Assembly: GCA_022264855.1 (NCBI GenBank)
Contig: JABYQU010000034.1
Location: forward strand, 62,001 to 126,000
DNA length: 64,000 nt
Reading direction: 5' to 3'
From: Lenzites betulinus
Lineage: Eukaryota > Basidiomycota > Agaricomycetes > Polyporales > Polyporaceae
Below are positions 36,674-47,046 of the stretch, piece after piece. Under the pieces are notes generated by a model. The model did not search any database. It was not told the DNA's origin and saw only the letters and a list, made by a program, of their open reading frames with translations. Made by a program: the position numbers and the translations under genes. The stretch's first letter is position 1, and the number at the start of each line of letters is the position of its first letter.

Positions 36674-39600
36674 GGGGGGACTTTAGAGAGGGCGAGCACA
36701 ACCGCGTGAATCTCCGCCGTTTGGTTCGACTGTACGTCTTCCGGGACGCGCCCCGCACAGTTCCGGGCGTCATCCGGCCCAAACCAGGCGCCACTCCCCG
36801 CGCACGCGTTGCCCATCGCATCGTATGTACATGAGCCATCAGTGTATACCTCCACAGCCTCCTCCTGCACCGCGAAGGGGCGGGGAGGGCGGGTGGTCGG
36901 GACCAAGCTGCGTCTCTCAGCCGAGAATACTCTGAAGACATTTGCCAGGGGCATCACCTGGGTGACAGATGGGTCGAAGACGATTCTACCCTGGTCTGCT
37001 CTGGCTTCCGAATTCGCCACTTTCCTGGTTCTGGTCAATGTGAGTCCATCCACGTTTCCGTCCACTCTAGGGTTCCAGCTTGGGATCAAGTTTTGCACAG
37101 CGCGGGATGCCGTGCGCGCGCACACATTGGGCGCTGGGCACCCCAGGACGTCGCGATCAGTAGAGCACCCCGCGCAGGCGCATGTGTCGCGGTCCGTGTG
37201 GGCGTCATCCCATCGTTCCAATCTATCAGCCACCCGGCTGTAGTCTGCAACAGAGCGGGCCCCGTGACGCGTCGCAAGGCAGTCTATGGTGTTCTGTCGC
37301 GCTCGCAGCGCTCGTGTTGTCGCACCTATGTGATGCCATGCCGGCATGGCAAGTTTCAGGTCCCGTGAGGGTAGTGTTGCGGAGCAGCGCACACCGTATT
37401 TTCGCGCTGCTTTAATCATGGTGCGGAGGGCAACCGGGAGCGTCGCACTGCTCCTCGCGTCCACATCCCATGTTTGCAGGAACATGTTAATCATGTTCTT
37501 GGGGTGCACCATAGGGCCCGTTTTCGTCAGTGCGCCAGCAAGCAGCACATCCGCCGCGAGCGCCCACCGTGGGCGGTGTTCCGAGAGGTTGAGGTAATCT
37601 TTGGCCATCATGAGCGCAATCGCTTCGTTCCTAGCCACAATGTCAAGTACACCGAGTCCTCCGTCCTCAATCGGGGCTAAGACGGTATCGTAATTGACAC
37701 GCGGGCGTGCGTCCTTCCCCCAGATGAAGGCGCTGATCATGCTTTTTAGGTTCATTTCAACTGCCTTCGGCATCCCCTGTGCTTTCGCCAGAAATTGTGT
37801 TCGACCACCCACCTCCATGCCTACAATAAGTCGCTTCCCCTTGAGGGACGGCTTCCCTACACTCCACTTATCAAGGACCCGCTCGATCGCTCGGAGTGTG
37901 GTTGTCCATGGCGCTGCATTGTCGATCTTGTTTCCAATCCATGCCCCAAGCGATCGGACCGCCTCTCCGTCTTTCGCGATACGGGCACTGGGTGGGAACA
38001 GGTCTCCCCGTGGGTTTGTGCGCCGCGTTTCCCATACTTGCCTGCGGTACTCCGGCGAGCCTATCGGGATGATCTCGGTTTTTTCCAGGTTGAACCTAGC
38101 ACGCGACGCCCTGCACCACCGGGTAGTCTGCGCCTCGACCTCGGCGTAATCATCATCCTCACTCAGGAAGACTGTCGTGTCGTCAGCGAACAAGGCAGAG
38201 GTGAGCCGTTCAGTGTCGCCAGGTAGGGACAGGCCTCTAATGTTCGCTTTGCGTAGCGCGCACGCCAGGGGCTCAATTGCGATGACGAAGAGGAGGCACG
38301 ACATGGGGTCTCCCTGTCGGACTCCCCTTGAGATGCGGAAAGGTGTGCTCTTAATCCCATTTATCATAACACAACTTTCGGCGTTGTGGTAGAGGTTGCG
38401 AACTATTCGTATGAAGTTCTCAGGGAAGTTGGCGTGCCGAAGGACACACTCGATGTACCTATGGTCGATACGATCATATGCCTTCTCTTGATCTAGCGCC
38501 ACGATCGCTCCGTTAAGTTCTTCCGCCTCCGCAAGCTCGATGATCATTTTGTTTAGGTTGATGTGGTTGAAGATGGTCCGTCCCGGGATGAACCCCGCCT
38601 GGTCCGGATGTATGATCGTTGGCGCGAGGTATGCCAGCTTAGTTGCCAGTGCTCGCGTCATGACCTTGTAGTCAGAGTTCAGCAGTGTGATGGGCCTATA
38701 GTTTACAATGTCTCTCTTATCTTTTTTGAGCTTATAGATCGGGCATATCATGCCCTCCGTGAAGGTCGAGCCTGCTGCGCAACCGTAAACCGCTACATCA
38801 TTATAAACAGTCGTGAGGGCGTCAATGATGTTCACCGCGTCCCTCCCCGCCCGGGAGTCTCCATCATACCACCTCAGGTACGTCTTCCAGATTTCCGTTG
38901 GGAGCCCGTCCATACCAGGGGCCTTGCCACAGGCCGCAGTTCGTACAGCCTCCGCTACTTCAGCCGCTGTGAGTGCCGCGGCGAGGCGTCCCTTCTGCTG
39001 GGTGTTGAGACGCATGTCACAGTCGCGCAAGGCGTCATTTATGTATTCCTCGTGCGAGTCCTCTTGTCCCAGCGGGTCCACGTACTGAAGTCCGTCGTAG
39101 TGTCTCCTGGCAATTTCCGCCATGCGCTTCGAATGCGTCGTATACTCGGTCCTCCCGTTACGCGTTTCAGCGAGTTCCGTAATGGTCGATGGCGGTAGGC
39201 ACGTTGCGTATTTCTTGATCCATTGTTTCGAAATTCGCTCATCAGTCTCCCAGTGGGCTTCCTCGACCCGTCTGCGTTTCCCGTCAAAGCTCTTTGCTTC
39301 TAGCGCCGTGATTTTGTCTTGGAGGATCGCGGCGTGCACCCGCTGGTCCTGCGTCAACTCCCCCCCATTAGGCGGATTCAGCGTGGCCTGCAAGTCTAGT
39401 CGTAGCTTGGCTGCCCTCTTCCTCATCGCCGGTATCTTCTCCTTGGCACGGTTCCTGGCGGCGTCGCGCACCCGTTGCTTGAACACGGCGTACGCCGTCT
39501 GTGGGTTGTTCTCCTCACTCCGCACACTTATTGCCGCCAGCTCAGTTATGAGCATGGCCCCAATGTCTTTGAGCTGTGTTTTCAGCGGTCCATCGTCAAG

Positions 39601-40656
39601 CAGGTGGAGGGGTAGGGACCACCTCCCTTTTCCGCGGAAGGGCTCCGCTCGGTTGGCCATTGATACAGTGACAAGTTTATGGTCCGTCGGTACTCCAGAC
39701 TCTGCAATCGTCCAGACTGACGCGTCACGAATAACAGTTGCCGTGGCATAGATGCGATCCAGGCGCGATTGCGATGCCGTCGCGCCGTGCATGTACGTGA
39801 ATTCACGGACGCCCGCGTGCGTTTCACGCCAGCCATCCTTCAGTCTCATTTCGCGGCACATGGCGTTCAGCTCGGCAGTAGCTCGCGTGGGGTCACTTCT
39901 AGCCGGGATTCGGTCGATGGGGTCTTCTACCACGTTGAAGTCGCCAAGAATCACATCCGGTTTGCATCCCGGGCGTTCACGAAGGGTTTTCCAAAAGGCT
40001 GCGTTCTCTCCAGCGTCGTTCGGCGCGTACACATTGAGTATCTCGAGGTTCCTTCCGTTCACCCACGGTACCCGCAGGAGCATCGCTCTGCCGGGTATGA
40101 GCTGCTCCACTACGCAGCCTTCATCCCGCATCCTTCTCTTATTAGTTACAAAGCATACGCCCCCCGCTCGCGTTCCATCTTCGCCCACATGTCCGGCCCA
40201 TATGCTGATGTACTGTCCAAACAGGGTGCGTAATTCTGTGATCCTATCATCCGTAAGATGCGTTTCTTGGAGTGCTAGTATGGAGAGCTTCTCGTCTCGC
40301 ATCAGCTGGTTAATGAGCATCCATTTATTGCAGGGAGCCGCCGTGCCACTCGCCGTCGTGTAACCATTCATATTCAGCGAGGCCAGGATGAGGCGTGCGC
40401 TCGTGCCGTTCCTGGTCGAGCGGTTCGTACGACAGCTGCCCTCTACCCCTACGCTCTGCGGAGGTGCAGTACCATGCATCGCGTTGCCTCCAGTCTCCGC
40501 GGGGCGTTCATCAGATCCAGTTTCAGCATTCGGGGCACTAGGTCCTCCCGACCCGCCGAGGCGCCGATTACCGTGGCCAGTGCTATCGTCCGTTGAGGGT
40601 ATTGATATAGGTGTGTTAGATTCAGTGGTTGTCAATTTCCTGTGGGTTACAACCAT
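36655..40656 (-). CDS. Retrotransposon ORF2: endonuclease, reverse transcriptase, start of RNase H
   Basis: 1,333 codons from ATG 40656. Residues about 88-330 form an exonuclease-endonuclease-phosphatase domain (LILASLNMNGY, LALQETHL, LNVYAPNDAGE, ILGDFNVVEDP, TDHKLVTV) that would nick the target DNA. Residues about 560-860 form the reverse transcriptase: GKAPGMDGLPTEIWK, NYRPITLLNSDYKV, DQAGFIPGRTIFNHI, ALDQEKAYDRIDHRYI, GVRQGDPMSCLLF and the catalytic FADDT near residue 822. At about 1269 RNase H begins (VEVYTDGSCTYD, QSNQTAEIHAVVLAL) and the frame stops at TAG 36655 just after a six-C run. All catalytic Asp residues of EEP and RT that I can see are present, so only the frameshift argues against activity. 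Confidence 0.96.
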   Translation of the reverse strand: MVVTHRKLTTTESNTPISIPSTDDSTGHGNRRLGGSGGPSAPNAETGSDERPAETGGNAMHGTAPPQSVGVEGSCRTNRSTRNGTSARLILASLNMNGYTTASGTAAPCNKWMLINQLMRDEKLSILALQETHLTDDRITELRTLFGQYISIWAGHVGEDGTRAGGVCFVTNKRRMRDEGCVVEQLIPGRAMLLRVPWVNGRNLEILNVYAPNDAGENAAFWKTLRERPGCKPDVILGDFNVVEDPIDRIPARSDPTRATAELNAMCREMRLKDGWRETHAGVREFTYMHGATASQSRLDRIYATATVIRDASVWTIAESGVPTDHKLVTVSMANRAEPFRGKGRWSLPLHLLDDGPLKTQLKDIGAMLITELAAISVRSEENNPQTAYAVFKQRVRDAARNRAKEKIPAMRKRAAKLRLDLQATLNPPNGGELTQDQRVHAAILQDKITALEAKSFDGKRRRVEEAHWETDERISKQWIKKYATCLPPSTITELAETRNGRTEYTTHSKRMAEIARRHYDGLQYVDPLGQEDSHEEYINDALRDCDMRLNTQQKGRLAAALTAAEVAEAVRTAACGKAPGMDGLPTEIWKTYLRWYDGDSRAGRDAVNIIDALTTVYNDVAVYGCAAGSTFTEGMICPIYKLKKDKRDIVNYRPITLLNSDYKVMTRALATKLAYLAPTIIHPDQAGFIPGRTIFNHINLNKMIIELAEAEELNGAIVALDQEKAYDRIDHRYIECVLRHANFPENFIRIVRNLYHNAESCVMINGIKSTPFRISRGVRQGDPMSCLLFVIAIEPLACALRKANIRGLSLPGDTERLTSALFADDTTVFLSEDDDYAEVEAQTTRWCRASRARFNLEKTEIIPIGSPEYRRQVWETRRTNPRGDLFPPSARIAKDGEAVRSLGAWIGNKIDNAAPWTTTLRAIERVLDKWSVGKPSLKGKRLIVGMEVGGRTQFLAKAQGMPKAVEMNLKSMISAFIWGKDARPRVNYDTVLAPIEDGGLGVLDIVARNEAIALMMAKDYLNLSEHRPRWALAADVLLAGALTKTGPMVHPKNMINMFLQTWDVDARSSATLPVALRTMIKAARKYGVRCSATLPSRDLKLAMPAWHHIGATTRALRARQNTIDCLATRHGARSVADYSRVADRLERWDDAHTDRDTCACAGCSTDRDVLGCPAPNVCARTASRAVQNLIPSWNPRVDGNVDGLTLTRTRKVANSEARADQGRIVFDPSVTQVMPLANVFRVFSAERRSLVPTTRPPRPFAVQEEAVEVYTDGSCTYDAMGNACAGSGAWFGPDDARNCAGRVPEDVQSNQTAEIHAVVLALSKVPPSRQST

Positions 40657-41111
40657 AGCTCACAGTATCTCCCATATACCGGGGAGCACGGTCGACTATG
40701 TTCGAGTTCCGGCCTTGGGTCAGCTGCCCCGCCATTCCTGTCACTTCAGCCTCTCGGCGCGGCACGTCGAGGCCTCAATAGGCCGCCGCTTGAATCGCGC
40801 GCAAGCAGCTTTCCTGCACTCCATGGAGCCAGTATATGTGGGCTACTCGCGGACCAACAGCATTGGCAGCGCGCTGCACACTGCTGCTGTTTGACACACG
40901 TTACGCGGTCGGTCATGTCACGCACCTTCGTGCCTTCATTCAGGTTGCTCCACGCGGATACAATTCCAGTACATTGTCAAGATACGAGTTTCTGGCCGAG
41001 GGCATGTACATGCTTGTCGTATTTACGCTTCTCTAGGTACCCCAGTTCAAGAAGTAGTTGTGTATTTATCTGGCGCGTTTTGCGGCCCACTATCCCGGAC
41101 TTCGTTCTATG

Positions 41112-43472
41112 CTAGTTGCGCCCGAAGGGGCGGTTGGGGTTACGCTGAGAGCGCGGGCCACCGGAGCTGGGGCCCGGCTGCATCCCACCTCGCATGGTCC
41201 CCGGCGCGTGGAGCCAGCGCGCTCCTTGTGGCATCCCAGATCCCCTCGCCGGTTGGTCAGCGGCAGGTATCGGCTCCGTCTCCGCCCGAGCAGCGAGGTC
41301 CTGCTTCGTCGGTCCGCGCCACCCGGGGACTGTCGGGAGCTCACACGCGTCGACCGAGTGGTCCGCTGCGTGGCATGCGAAACAGCGACGCGGCGGGCGC
41401 ACGCGCACCGTTTTGGGTAGGAAGATGTTCGTGTACTTCTGCGCGCGTAGGGTGTCCCGCCATTCGTTCCAAGCCTGGGGGTCCTTCGTAGGAGAGACGA
41501 GGTAGACGTGCGCAATCGTTTTGCCGTCCTTAAGCTTCTCAATGCCGATCTCAAGCGAACCGGGCAGGGTTGCGGCTACAATCTTGGGGTCCACACCTAC
41601 GCATGTCGGGCCTATACCGGCTGCTTTGATCGTTGCTTTGAGGACGTGCTCCTGCGCGAGGACTTCGCGGACCGCCGCCTCGATCGGCTCCTTCTTGTCC
41701 TGGTTGAAACCTTCGAGCGAGAGGACATACTTAGGCGGGAGGTGGTCACCGGAGTACACAATGAGGGAGATGCGCTGGTCGTACGAGAACACGCCATGCT
41801 CTACGATGGTGGCCGTGGCTTCCGCAGAGAATCCGCAGACCAGCCAGGCACTCGGTCCGTCTTCTTTGGGGACGTCAGGGAGACGCGGCTCCGGGGGGAG
41901 GAAGACCGCTCCGACCTCTCCGGTGATCTGGTAGAACTTTCCCTCGACGAACGTCGTCAAGTCGGTGGCCTCTTCCTCCGTGAATGAGAGTTTTCCGACA
42001 ACATCGAAGAGGAAGCGGCGCTCCGCTGGGAGCGAGAGCCAGGCGGCGAGGCGGCTTGCCGATGCGTGGCGGAGTGCGTCGAAGGGGCCCCTGCCTTCGA
42101 AGGCGGGAAAGCCACCATGCGGGCGCGGGGTGCAGAGGACGCTCCCGGCTTCGATGAGGAGGTCGACGGCTGTTCTCGTAACCTGTGGTGCGCCCGTCTG
42201 CTGGCCGTGGCTCATGTTCGGGGTAGGAGCGTGCGGGGTTTTTCCGTCTACGTCCATTCTGTCTGCGGCACGGAGGTCGAGGGCTGGCTGGGCGCGTATG
42301 CTACGCCCCATCGCAGGCACGGGCGTCGGCGCGGCAATCAGTACGTCGTTCCAAGTCGTCGCAGTAGCTACGAAGGGGGGAGGGCCTGGTTGGTGGGGCA
42401 GGGGGAGGTGCTGGCCGTTCTGCCCGCCAAGGTCGTACTGTGCATCCGTTGTCGGGTTCCAGATGTTCTGCGAAGGGAGGGTCTGCGTCTGTCGCCGGAG
42501 GAGCGCTTCGTAGAGCTCAGCAGTGATGATGACATGGTCATTGACCGCCGATCCGGGGGGCGCGGGGTAGGCCGCGTGTTGGGAGAAGTCGATGCCGCGG
42601 AAGGCCGACTGCTGGGCTTCGCCCTGGAAGTGCGTCGCAGGCATGGCGTGCTGGAGCGGGGGAGTCGCCGCGTTTTGCTGGGCGTGGGGGGTCGTCGCAT
42701 TCAGCGAGGGCCTCATGTTAAACATCCCGTGCACAGGGTGGCCCGTGGCCTGCGCTGCCATGTTGCGAGTTGGGGGTTGCTCCGCGGCGCCAGGATGGGA
42801 GGCGTGGCTGGCGTGTCCGATCGGTGTCCCCATCAGGGCAGGGTTCGGCCAAAGTTGTCGCGCGACGCCTTGCCCGCCCTGGCCCTGTATCGAGGCGTCG
42901 TGGTACGGTGGGGGGTGCTCGTTCTTCGTTCTGTGTGAGCTTCCACATCCATGCACGTACTGCACATATAGACTCACACGGACGCGTTCAGCAATGTCCT
43001 CGCCAATCGTTCCTTCAGAGAGGATTCGCGGTCTCTTCCGTCCGGGCAAGGCGCTCTCCTTCCCCTTGGGGAGGACGTGCAGGTGTTCCGTGTCCTGCGC
43101 GTGTCGGATTGGGGTGACCGGCTCCGGGTAGTCCCCGCGTACGACCTTCTCGGCCCAGTCGCCTCCAAAGATGAAGGACGCGATGTTCGTCCGTTCCTTG
43201 ACCGCCTGTGGGGCCGGCGTTACAACCTGGGAGTGCGCGGGTTGGGTGGGATTTCCCGCCTCATCGCTCTTGCTCTCGATTGGTCCTGCTTCAGGGTTGC
43301 CTACCACGTTCGCCGCGGCGAGCTCCGATGGTTTCGCTTCGTTCAGAGCGAGTTCCGCCTGTTCGCGCCGGACGTCATGTACAGCTCGCAATATTACGGC
43401 CAGTCTGTGAGCTCTGCCACTTACAGAGGGCGGTTTCGGCGTAGGGGGGGTCGGAGTGGTGGATTCGCTCAT
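41112..43472 (-). CDS. Retrotransposon ORF1, Gag-like nucleic-acid-binding protein
   Basis: 786 codons, ATG at 43472. N-terminus is Pro/Thr-rich (TPTPPTPKPPS). A middle low-complexity region is rich in Gln, His, Ala and Pro. A conserved globular part follows (residues about 450-650, SLPAERRFLFDVVGKLSF, GPSAWLVCGFSAEATATIV). A retroviral-type zinc knuckle CFACHAADHSVDAC (C-x2-C-x4-H-x4-C) lies at about residue 695-708. The tail is Gly/Pro/Arg-rich (PFGRN end). LINE ORF1 proteins coat the RNA and act as chaperones in target-primed reverse transcription. Intact over its whole length. It lies 455 bp upstream of ORF2. An intron-like segment (42931-42977) lies inside but its removal would break the frame. 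Confidence 0.93.
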   Translation of the reverse strand: MSESTTPTPPTPKPPSVSGRAHRLAVILRAVHDVRREQAELALNEAKPSELAAANVVGNPEAGPIESKSDEAGNPTQPAHSQVVTPAPQAVKERTNIASFIFGGDWAEKVVRGDYPEPVTPIRHAQDTEHLHVLPKGKESALPGRKRPRILSEGTIGEDIAERVRVSLYVQYVHGCGSSHRTKNEHPPPYHDASIQGQGGQGVARQLWPNPALMGTPIGHASHASHPGAAEQPPTRNMAAQATGHPVHGMFNMRPSLNATTPHAQQNAATPPLQHAMPATHFQGEAQQSAFRGIDFSQHAAYPAPPGSAVNDHVIITAELYEALLRRQTQTLPSQNIWNPTTDAQYDLGGQNGQHLPLPHQPGPPPFVATATTWNDVLIAAPTPVPAMGRSIRAQPALDLRAADRMDVDGKTPHAPTPNMSHGQQTGAPQVTRTAVDLLIEAGSVLCTPRPHGGFPAFEGRGPFDALRHASASRLAAWLSLPAERRFLFDVVGKLSFTEEEATDLTTFVEGKFYQITGEVGAVFLPPEPRLPDVPKEDGPSAWLVCGFSAEATATIVEHGVFSYDQRISLIVYSGDHLPPKYVLSLEGFNQDKKEPIEAAVREVLAQEHVLKATIKAAGIGPTCVGVDPKIVAATLPGSLEIGIEKLKDGKTIAHVYLVSPTKDPQAWNEWRDTLRAQKYTNIFLPKTVRVRPPRRCFACHAADHSVDACELPTVPGWRGPTKQDLAARAETEPIPAADQPARGSGMPQGARWLHAPGTMRGGMQPGPSSGGPRSQRNPNRPFGRN

Positions 43473-45114
43473 GTCCAGCAGATGGCGTGTGGGGCGAGTG
43501 GTCGCTGGGGAGCTGGGGTTCAGCGCAAGGGGTGGTGTGCTTTATACTCAGCGAGCAGTGCTTCGGTTCCCGCCAGCTCGTCCGTTCTCTCCTCGACTCT
43601 CGGCTCCCTCGTTGGCCTGTCCTTCGGGGTCCGTCGCGTGTTGCATTGCCAGGTGCTCATGGAGGATGTGCAAGGCTACATCAGTCTAGCAGTTCATGCA
43701 TGCATCGTTGGGCGTCACGTCACAGTCACCATTCGGTTCCCCTTCCTGTAACACGGTGACCATCACGGCTTCCGGTCCTTCCTTCGTTTCCGATTCTACT
43801 GTGCTCATCTCCCTTTCCGTCTCACGCGCGCGCGATCTCGTTACCGTTCGGGTGCCAACGCGCCATGTGTTCTCTCAAGTTCCGTTCCCGGGTCGCGCTC
43901 GCTCATGAGGCCAATCGCAAGCTCGGTTCAACTCTTCGGGGAGGGCGGGAGAAGGCAAGCGCACCCACATAGCTGGCTACTCGGCTCGTCCTCGTCGATC
44001 CCTTGCTCGGAGCATGCTGGGTCCTTGCCCAGGCGACCCGATTGTACGTCATTCCTTTTACGTGCTCCTATCAGAGCCTCCCTTGTCAATCAGGACGGCC
44101 CGATCCGCTCGCATGCCGTGTACATTGCAACTTCGTACGTTCTAGTCAGCGCTCGGTGCGCCACCGCGTTTGTCGCGCCGGGAGTTCGCATGGATATTCC
44201 GCTCAGTGCTACATCGCCTCACCTGGTGCCAACAAGGTAGAGTTTGTGCATTTTGTGTTTGGGCGCACATTCGTTCGCTCACACGCTTCGTTACGTTGCA
44301 TCCTGGGCGTTTCGGGCACAGTGTCCCCGACCTGCTTGCCTTCAGATAGGTCGTTGTGGCCAAGCTACAGTCTCACGTTCCTTGTTTCGTTCTTCGTTCG
44401 CCTGGGCAGCGGGTAGGCAGCGGTTTTAGCGCGTGTCTTGCGATCGCAGCATCCATGATGGAGTTCCAGTATCAGTACATTGTTCTCACTTGTCTAGTCA
44501 GCGCGCGGTGTCATTGACATCCCTCTTTGCAGTGTTAGTGTGTGTCTTGCCAAGGTTACGCGGGCGCGGTATGTTCACTTTGTCCCGTCCACGCTTTCCA
44601 GATGCATCTGATCTCCTATTCTGCGTGCCCGCCTCCAGTCGTGGCATGCACACGATGTTCCGGCCAGCCTGGATCGCGCATCACGCGCTATTATGCCCGT
44701 GCTCAGGGTCGGGTTGCATGCACTCTCTCAGGTGTGCGCTCTATCTGCTCAGTCCCCACGCTTCGCAGTACTTACTGTCCCCGTTCACGTGCAGGGGAGC
44801 CTCCGCTCCAGAGGGGGTTCCCTCAGCTCGCTCTGGCCGCCAGATTTCAGCAGGCGGGACGGTGTACATACGCAGTCGCAGTTCGTGTCAGCGCATTGGT
44901 CTGTTTGGTTGCTATCTCTGCCGCGTGCATGTCGCGTATCATTTCGCACAGCTGATACCATCGGTGTTCTATTCAGGTTGCTTCCCACATTCTAATCGTG
45001 TTTCATCACACACATTCTTCGATGAATGATCGCGTATACATCGCCCGTACCCACTTCAGCTCGACAGTAGTTCCGTCCCTCCACTCATCGCTCCTTCGCT
45101 CGACCTCGTCCTGC

Positions 45115-45588
45115 TCACCCCTCTCTTTCGTCGTCTACCGCCGTCCGCGGGAGGTTTGGGATTCTGCGTGTTTCGCCCATGAGGAAGGTGCAGAGTATGA
45201 AGTGTAGGATCCACTGGACTATGGTGAGTCTAGTTGTAATTCCGGGGATGTGCGGGGCGGCGAGGAAGGCGAATTCGGTTGTGGACCACGGGACTCCATT
45301 CTTGACCACGAACTCCACGACCTCCCTATCCATTGCCCTAAGGCTCACGACTGTTCCTTCCACACCAGGTTCTTCTGGGCTGTATCGCTGCGGGACGGCG
45401 AAGGGGGTGGGGACCTCGCGGAGGGTTTTGATCTTGAGGTACGCCCCAACTCTCACCGGCTCCGATGGGATTGTAACCATGTCGTAGTATGCAACGCTCG
45501 TTAGCGTGCCGTTGGTGGGGTGACTGGTTGGGGCTCTGCCCCGCTCGCGCACATATACAGTGACAGGGGTGGGAGTGGTTGGGGGCAT
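45115..45588 (-). CDS. Accessory ORF (157 aa) of unknown function in the retrotransposon 5' region
   Basis: ATG 45588, stop 45115-45117. Starts MPPTTPTPVTVYVRERGRAP, continues with a mixed, non-repetitive sequence (SVAYYDMVTIPSEPVRVGAY, TVVSLRAMDREVVEFVV) and has a hydrophobic helix near the C-terminus (LTIVQWILHFILCTFLM) before a basic tail (GETRRIPNLPR). Composition looks like a folded protein and contrasts with the repetitive DNA around it. A TATA-like box lies about 70 bp upstream on the same strand. I recognise no family. It may be a retrotransposon ORF0, a captured host gene, or a host gene if the element really ends nearer ORF1. Same orientation as ORF1/ORF2. Confidence 0.5.
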   Translation of the reverse strand: MPPTTPTPVTVYVRERGRAPTSHPTNGTLTSVAYYDMVTIPSEPVRVGAYLKIKTLREVPTPFAVPQRYSPEEPGVEGTVVSLRAMDREVVEFVVKNGVPWSTTEFAFLAAPHIPGITTRLTIVQWILHFILCTFLMGETRRIPNLPRTAVDDEREG

Positions 45589-45658
45589 GGTATGGCAGGC
45601 AGGCAGGTGGGCGAGGGTTCTCTGGAGTGGTGGTGTGAGAGTTTGCCCAACTGCTCTA

Positions 45659-45664
45659 CTTATA
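45659..45664 (-). promoter_or_regulatory. TATA-like box upstream of the accessory ORF
   Basis: On the minus strand the sequence reads CCATATAAGTAG, with TATAAG at 45664-45659, about 70 nt before the ATG at 45588. The distance suits a fungal Pol II core promoter with a short leader. Confidence 0.4.
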
Positions 45665-46379
45665 TGGTGGAGACGTTTCAGTTTAATTATGTTGTTTTAG
45701 GTGTAACCACAATGCTGGCAGTAACAGAGCTGGCATGCATTTTAAAGTGGGTGCCACAGGGAAGCGATTTCTGGCGTGGGGGGCATGGAAGGTGAGTAGC
45801 CATGCAGTTGGGACAGGGCATTGCTTGTTTTGTGCGCACTGCTATCTTTCATATTACTCTGCTGGACACTTGTTTGCAGGTCCACATTGTCAGGGTCTGC
45901 GTTGCTTTCTAGCCACAGGTCCTGTGTTGTGGCTTGGTCCTGAGTTATTCCAGTCTCAGGGGTCCCAGGTTACTTGGCGCAGCGTCTGCGCAGGGTGTAC
46001 ACTGGTCACTAGGTCTTCTGTACACCCCCGCTATTTCCCTGCCATTTCGGTTGCCTTCTCTGCATCGCGGCGGCGCCCTTGTCCGCCAGGGTTACGCTCC
46101 AGCCCAGTGGTTCTCGCACGCACTTGGGGCAGCAGTTCAGTTTATCGTGCTATTTCTGGCCTCGTGTGCATCTTCAGTGTGGGACACTCGCACGTCGGCG
46201 GGACAGGCGGTCATCTCCTGGGGTTTTATCTAAGCACGGCCTTCCATTCCATGCGCCTTTATTTCCCCCATCGTTTGCGGGCCTCAGGTGGGCAGGCATC
46301 TTGTCATACCAGCGCGGGCAGCTACGCGCACATTTGCCAGCGCCATGTTACATGGAGTTCCCCAGTTACACAGTCGCCC

Positions 46380-46890
46380 GTAGATGTTCGAGCGCCCTTG
46401 GCTGCATCAGCATTCACTGCTGCACTGGCTCCCACAGTTGCACAGGCATCCGTGCGTGTCCATGGATTTCGCGCCCACCTGGTTACAGGTGGGGGAGGAG
46501 GAGGAGGGAGGGGAGGGGGCGCAATGTTTACTACCCTGTGGGCCGCTACAAGGGCGTCCGCCATTACTCAGGCATCCCCGATTTGCACTTCGCCGCGGTC
46601 ACGCAGACTTCTCTGGTTGTATCGACTGCGCAGTTATGCAGGCACAGTTTCACATGCGTCAGCAGTTACGTGGGTGGCCGCGGTCGCGCGGTTGTCCACG
46701 ATTACGCAGGCGTCCATGATTACACAGTCTTCTGTGGTTTTGCAGGCGACCACAGTTCCATGCGTCAGGTTGCTCCAGTCTACACCGTTACGTGCACTTC
46801 CATGGCAGCGGGGGCATCGACGTTTGCTCAGGAATCCATGATTGCACAACAAGCTCAGTTGCGCAGGCATCCACGGTTGCACAGGCACCC
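46380..46890. repeat. Degenerate short repeats (CAGGCATCC family)
   Basis: Scattered, decayed copies of a motif like GCACAGGCATCC or ACGCAGGCGTCC, with related CACAGTT/TGCGTCAG strings and an imperfect period. They resemble the core of the clean 18-bp array at 47.05-47.26 kb (CGCAGGCATCTG) and are probably older copies of the same satellite. Confidence 0.55.
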
Positions 46891-47046
46891 CTCCACGTCA
46901 TGTCCCATGCCAGCGCTTCCGTGCTATTGCGTTGCAAGTCTCACATACAGCCGTACTGGCGATGGGTTCCTCTAGGAGGGGTGGGGCCATGTTCGTTGTC
47001 CCCTACGTCGTCTCCTGCGTCAGTCTGAGGCTAGCATCTGCAGGTT

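Noticed and set aside
42931..42977. Perfect intron-like segment (GTGAGT to ACAG, 47 nt) within retrotransposon ORF1
   Set aside because: Its removal would join the conserved downstream frame to a meaningless Arg/Ser upstream frame, while the unspliced frame is intact for 786 codons. Most likely chance.
45735..46841. 368-codon plus-strand open frame
   Set aside because: It runs antisense to the retrotransposon over degenerate satellite DNA, is rich in Ser/Cys/His/Val with periodic composition, and has no domain. Low stop density follows from the repeat.
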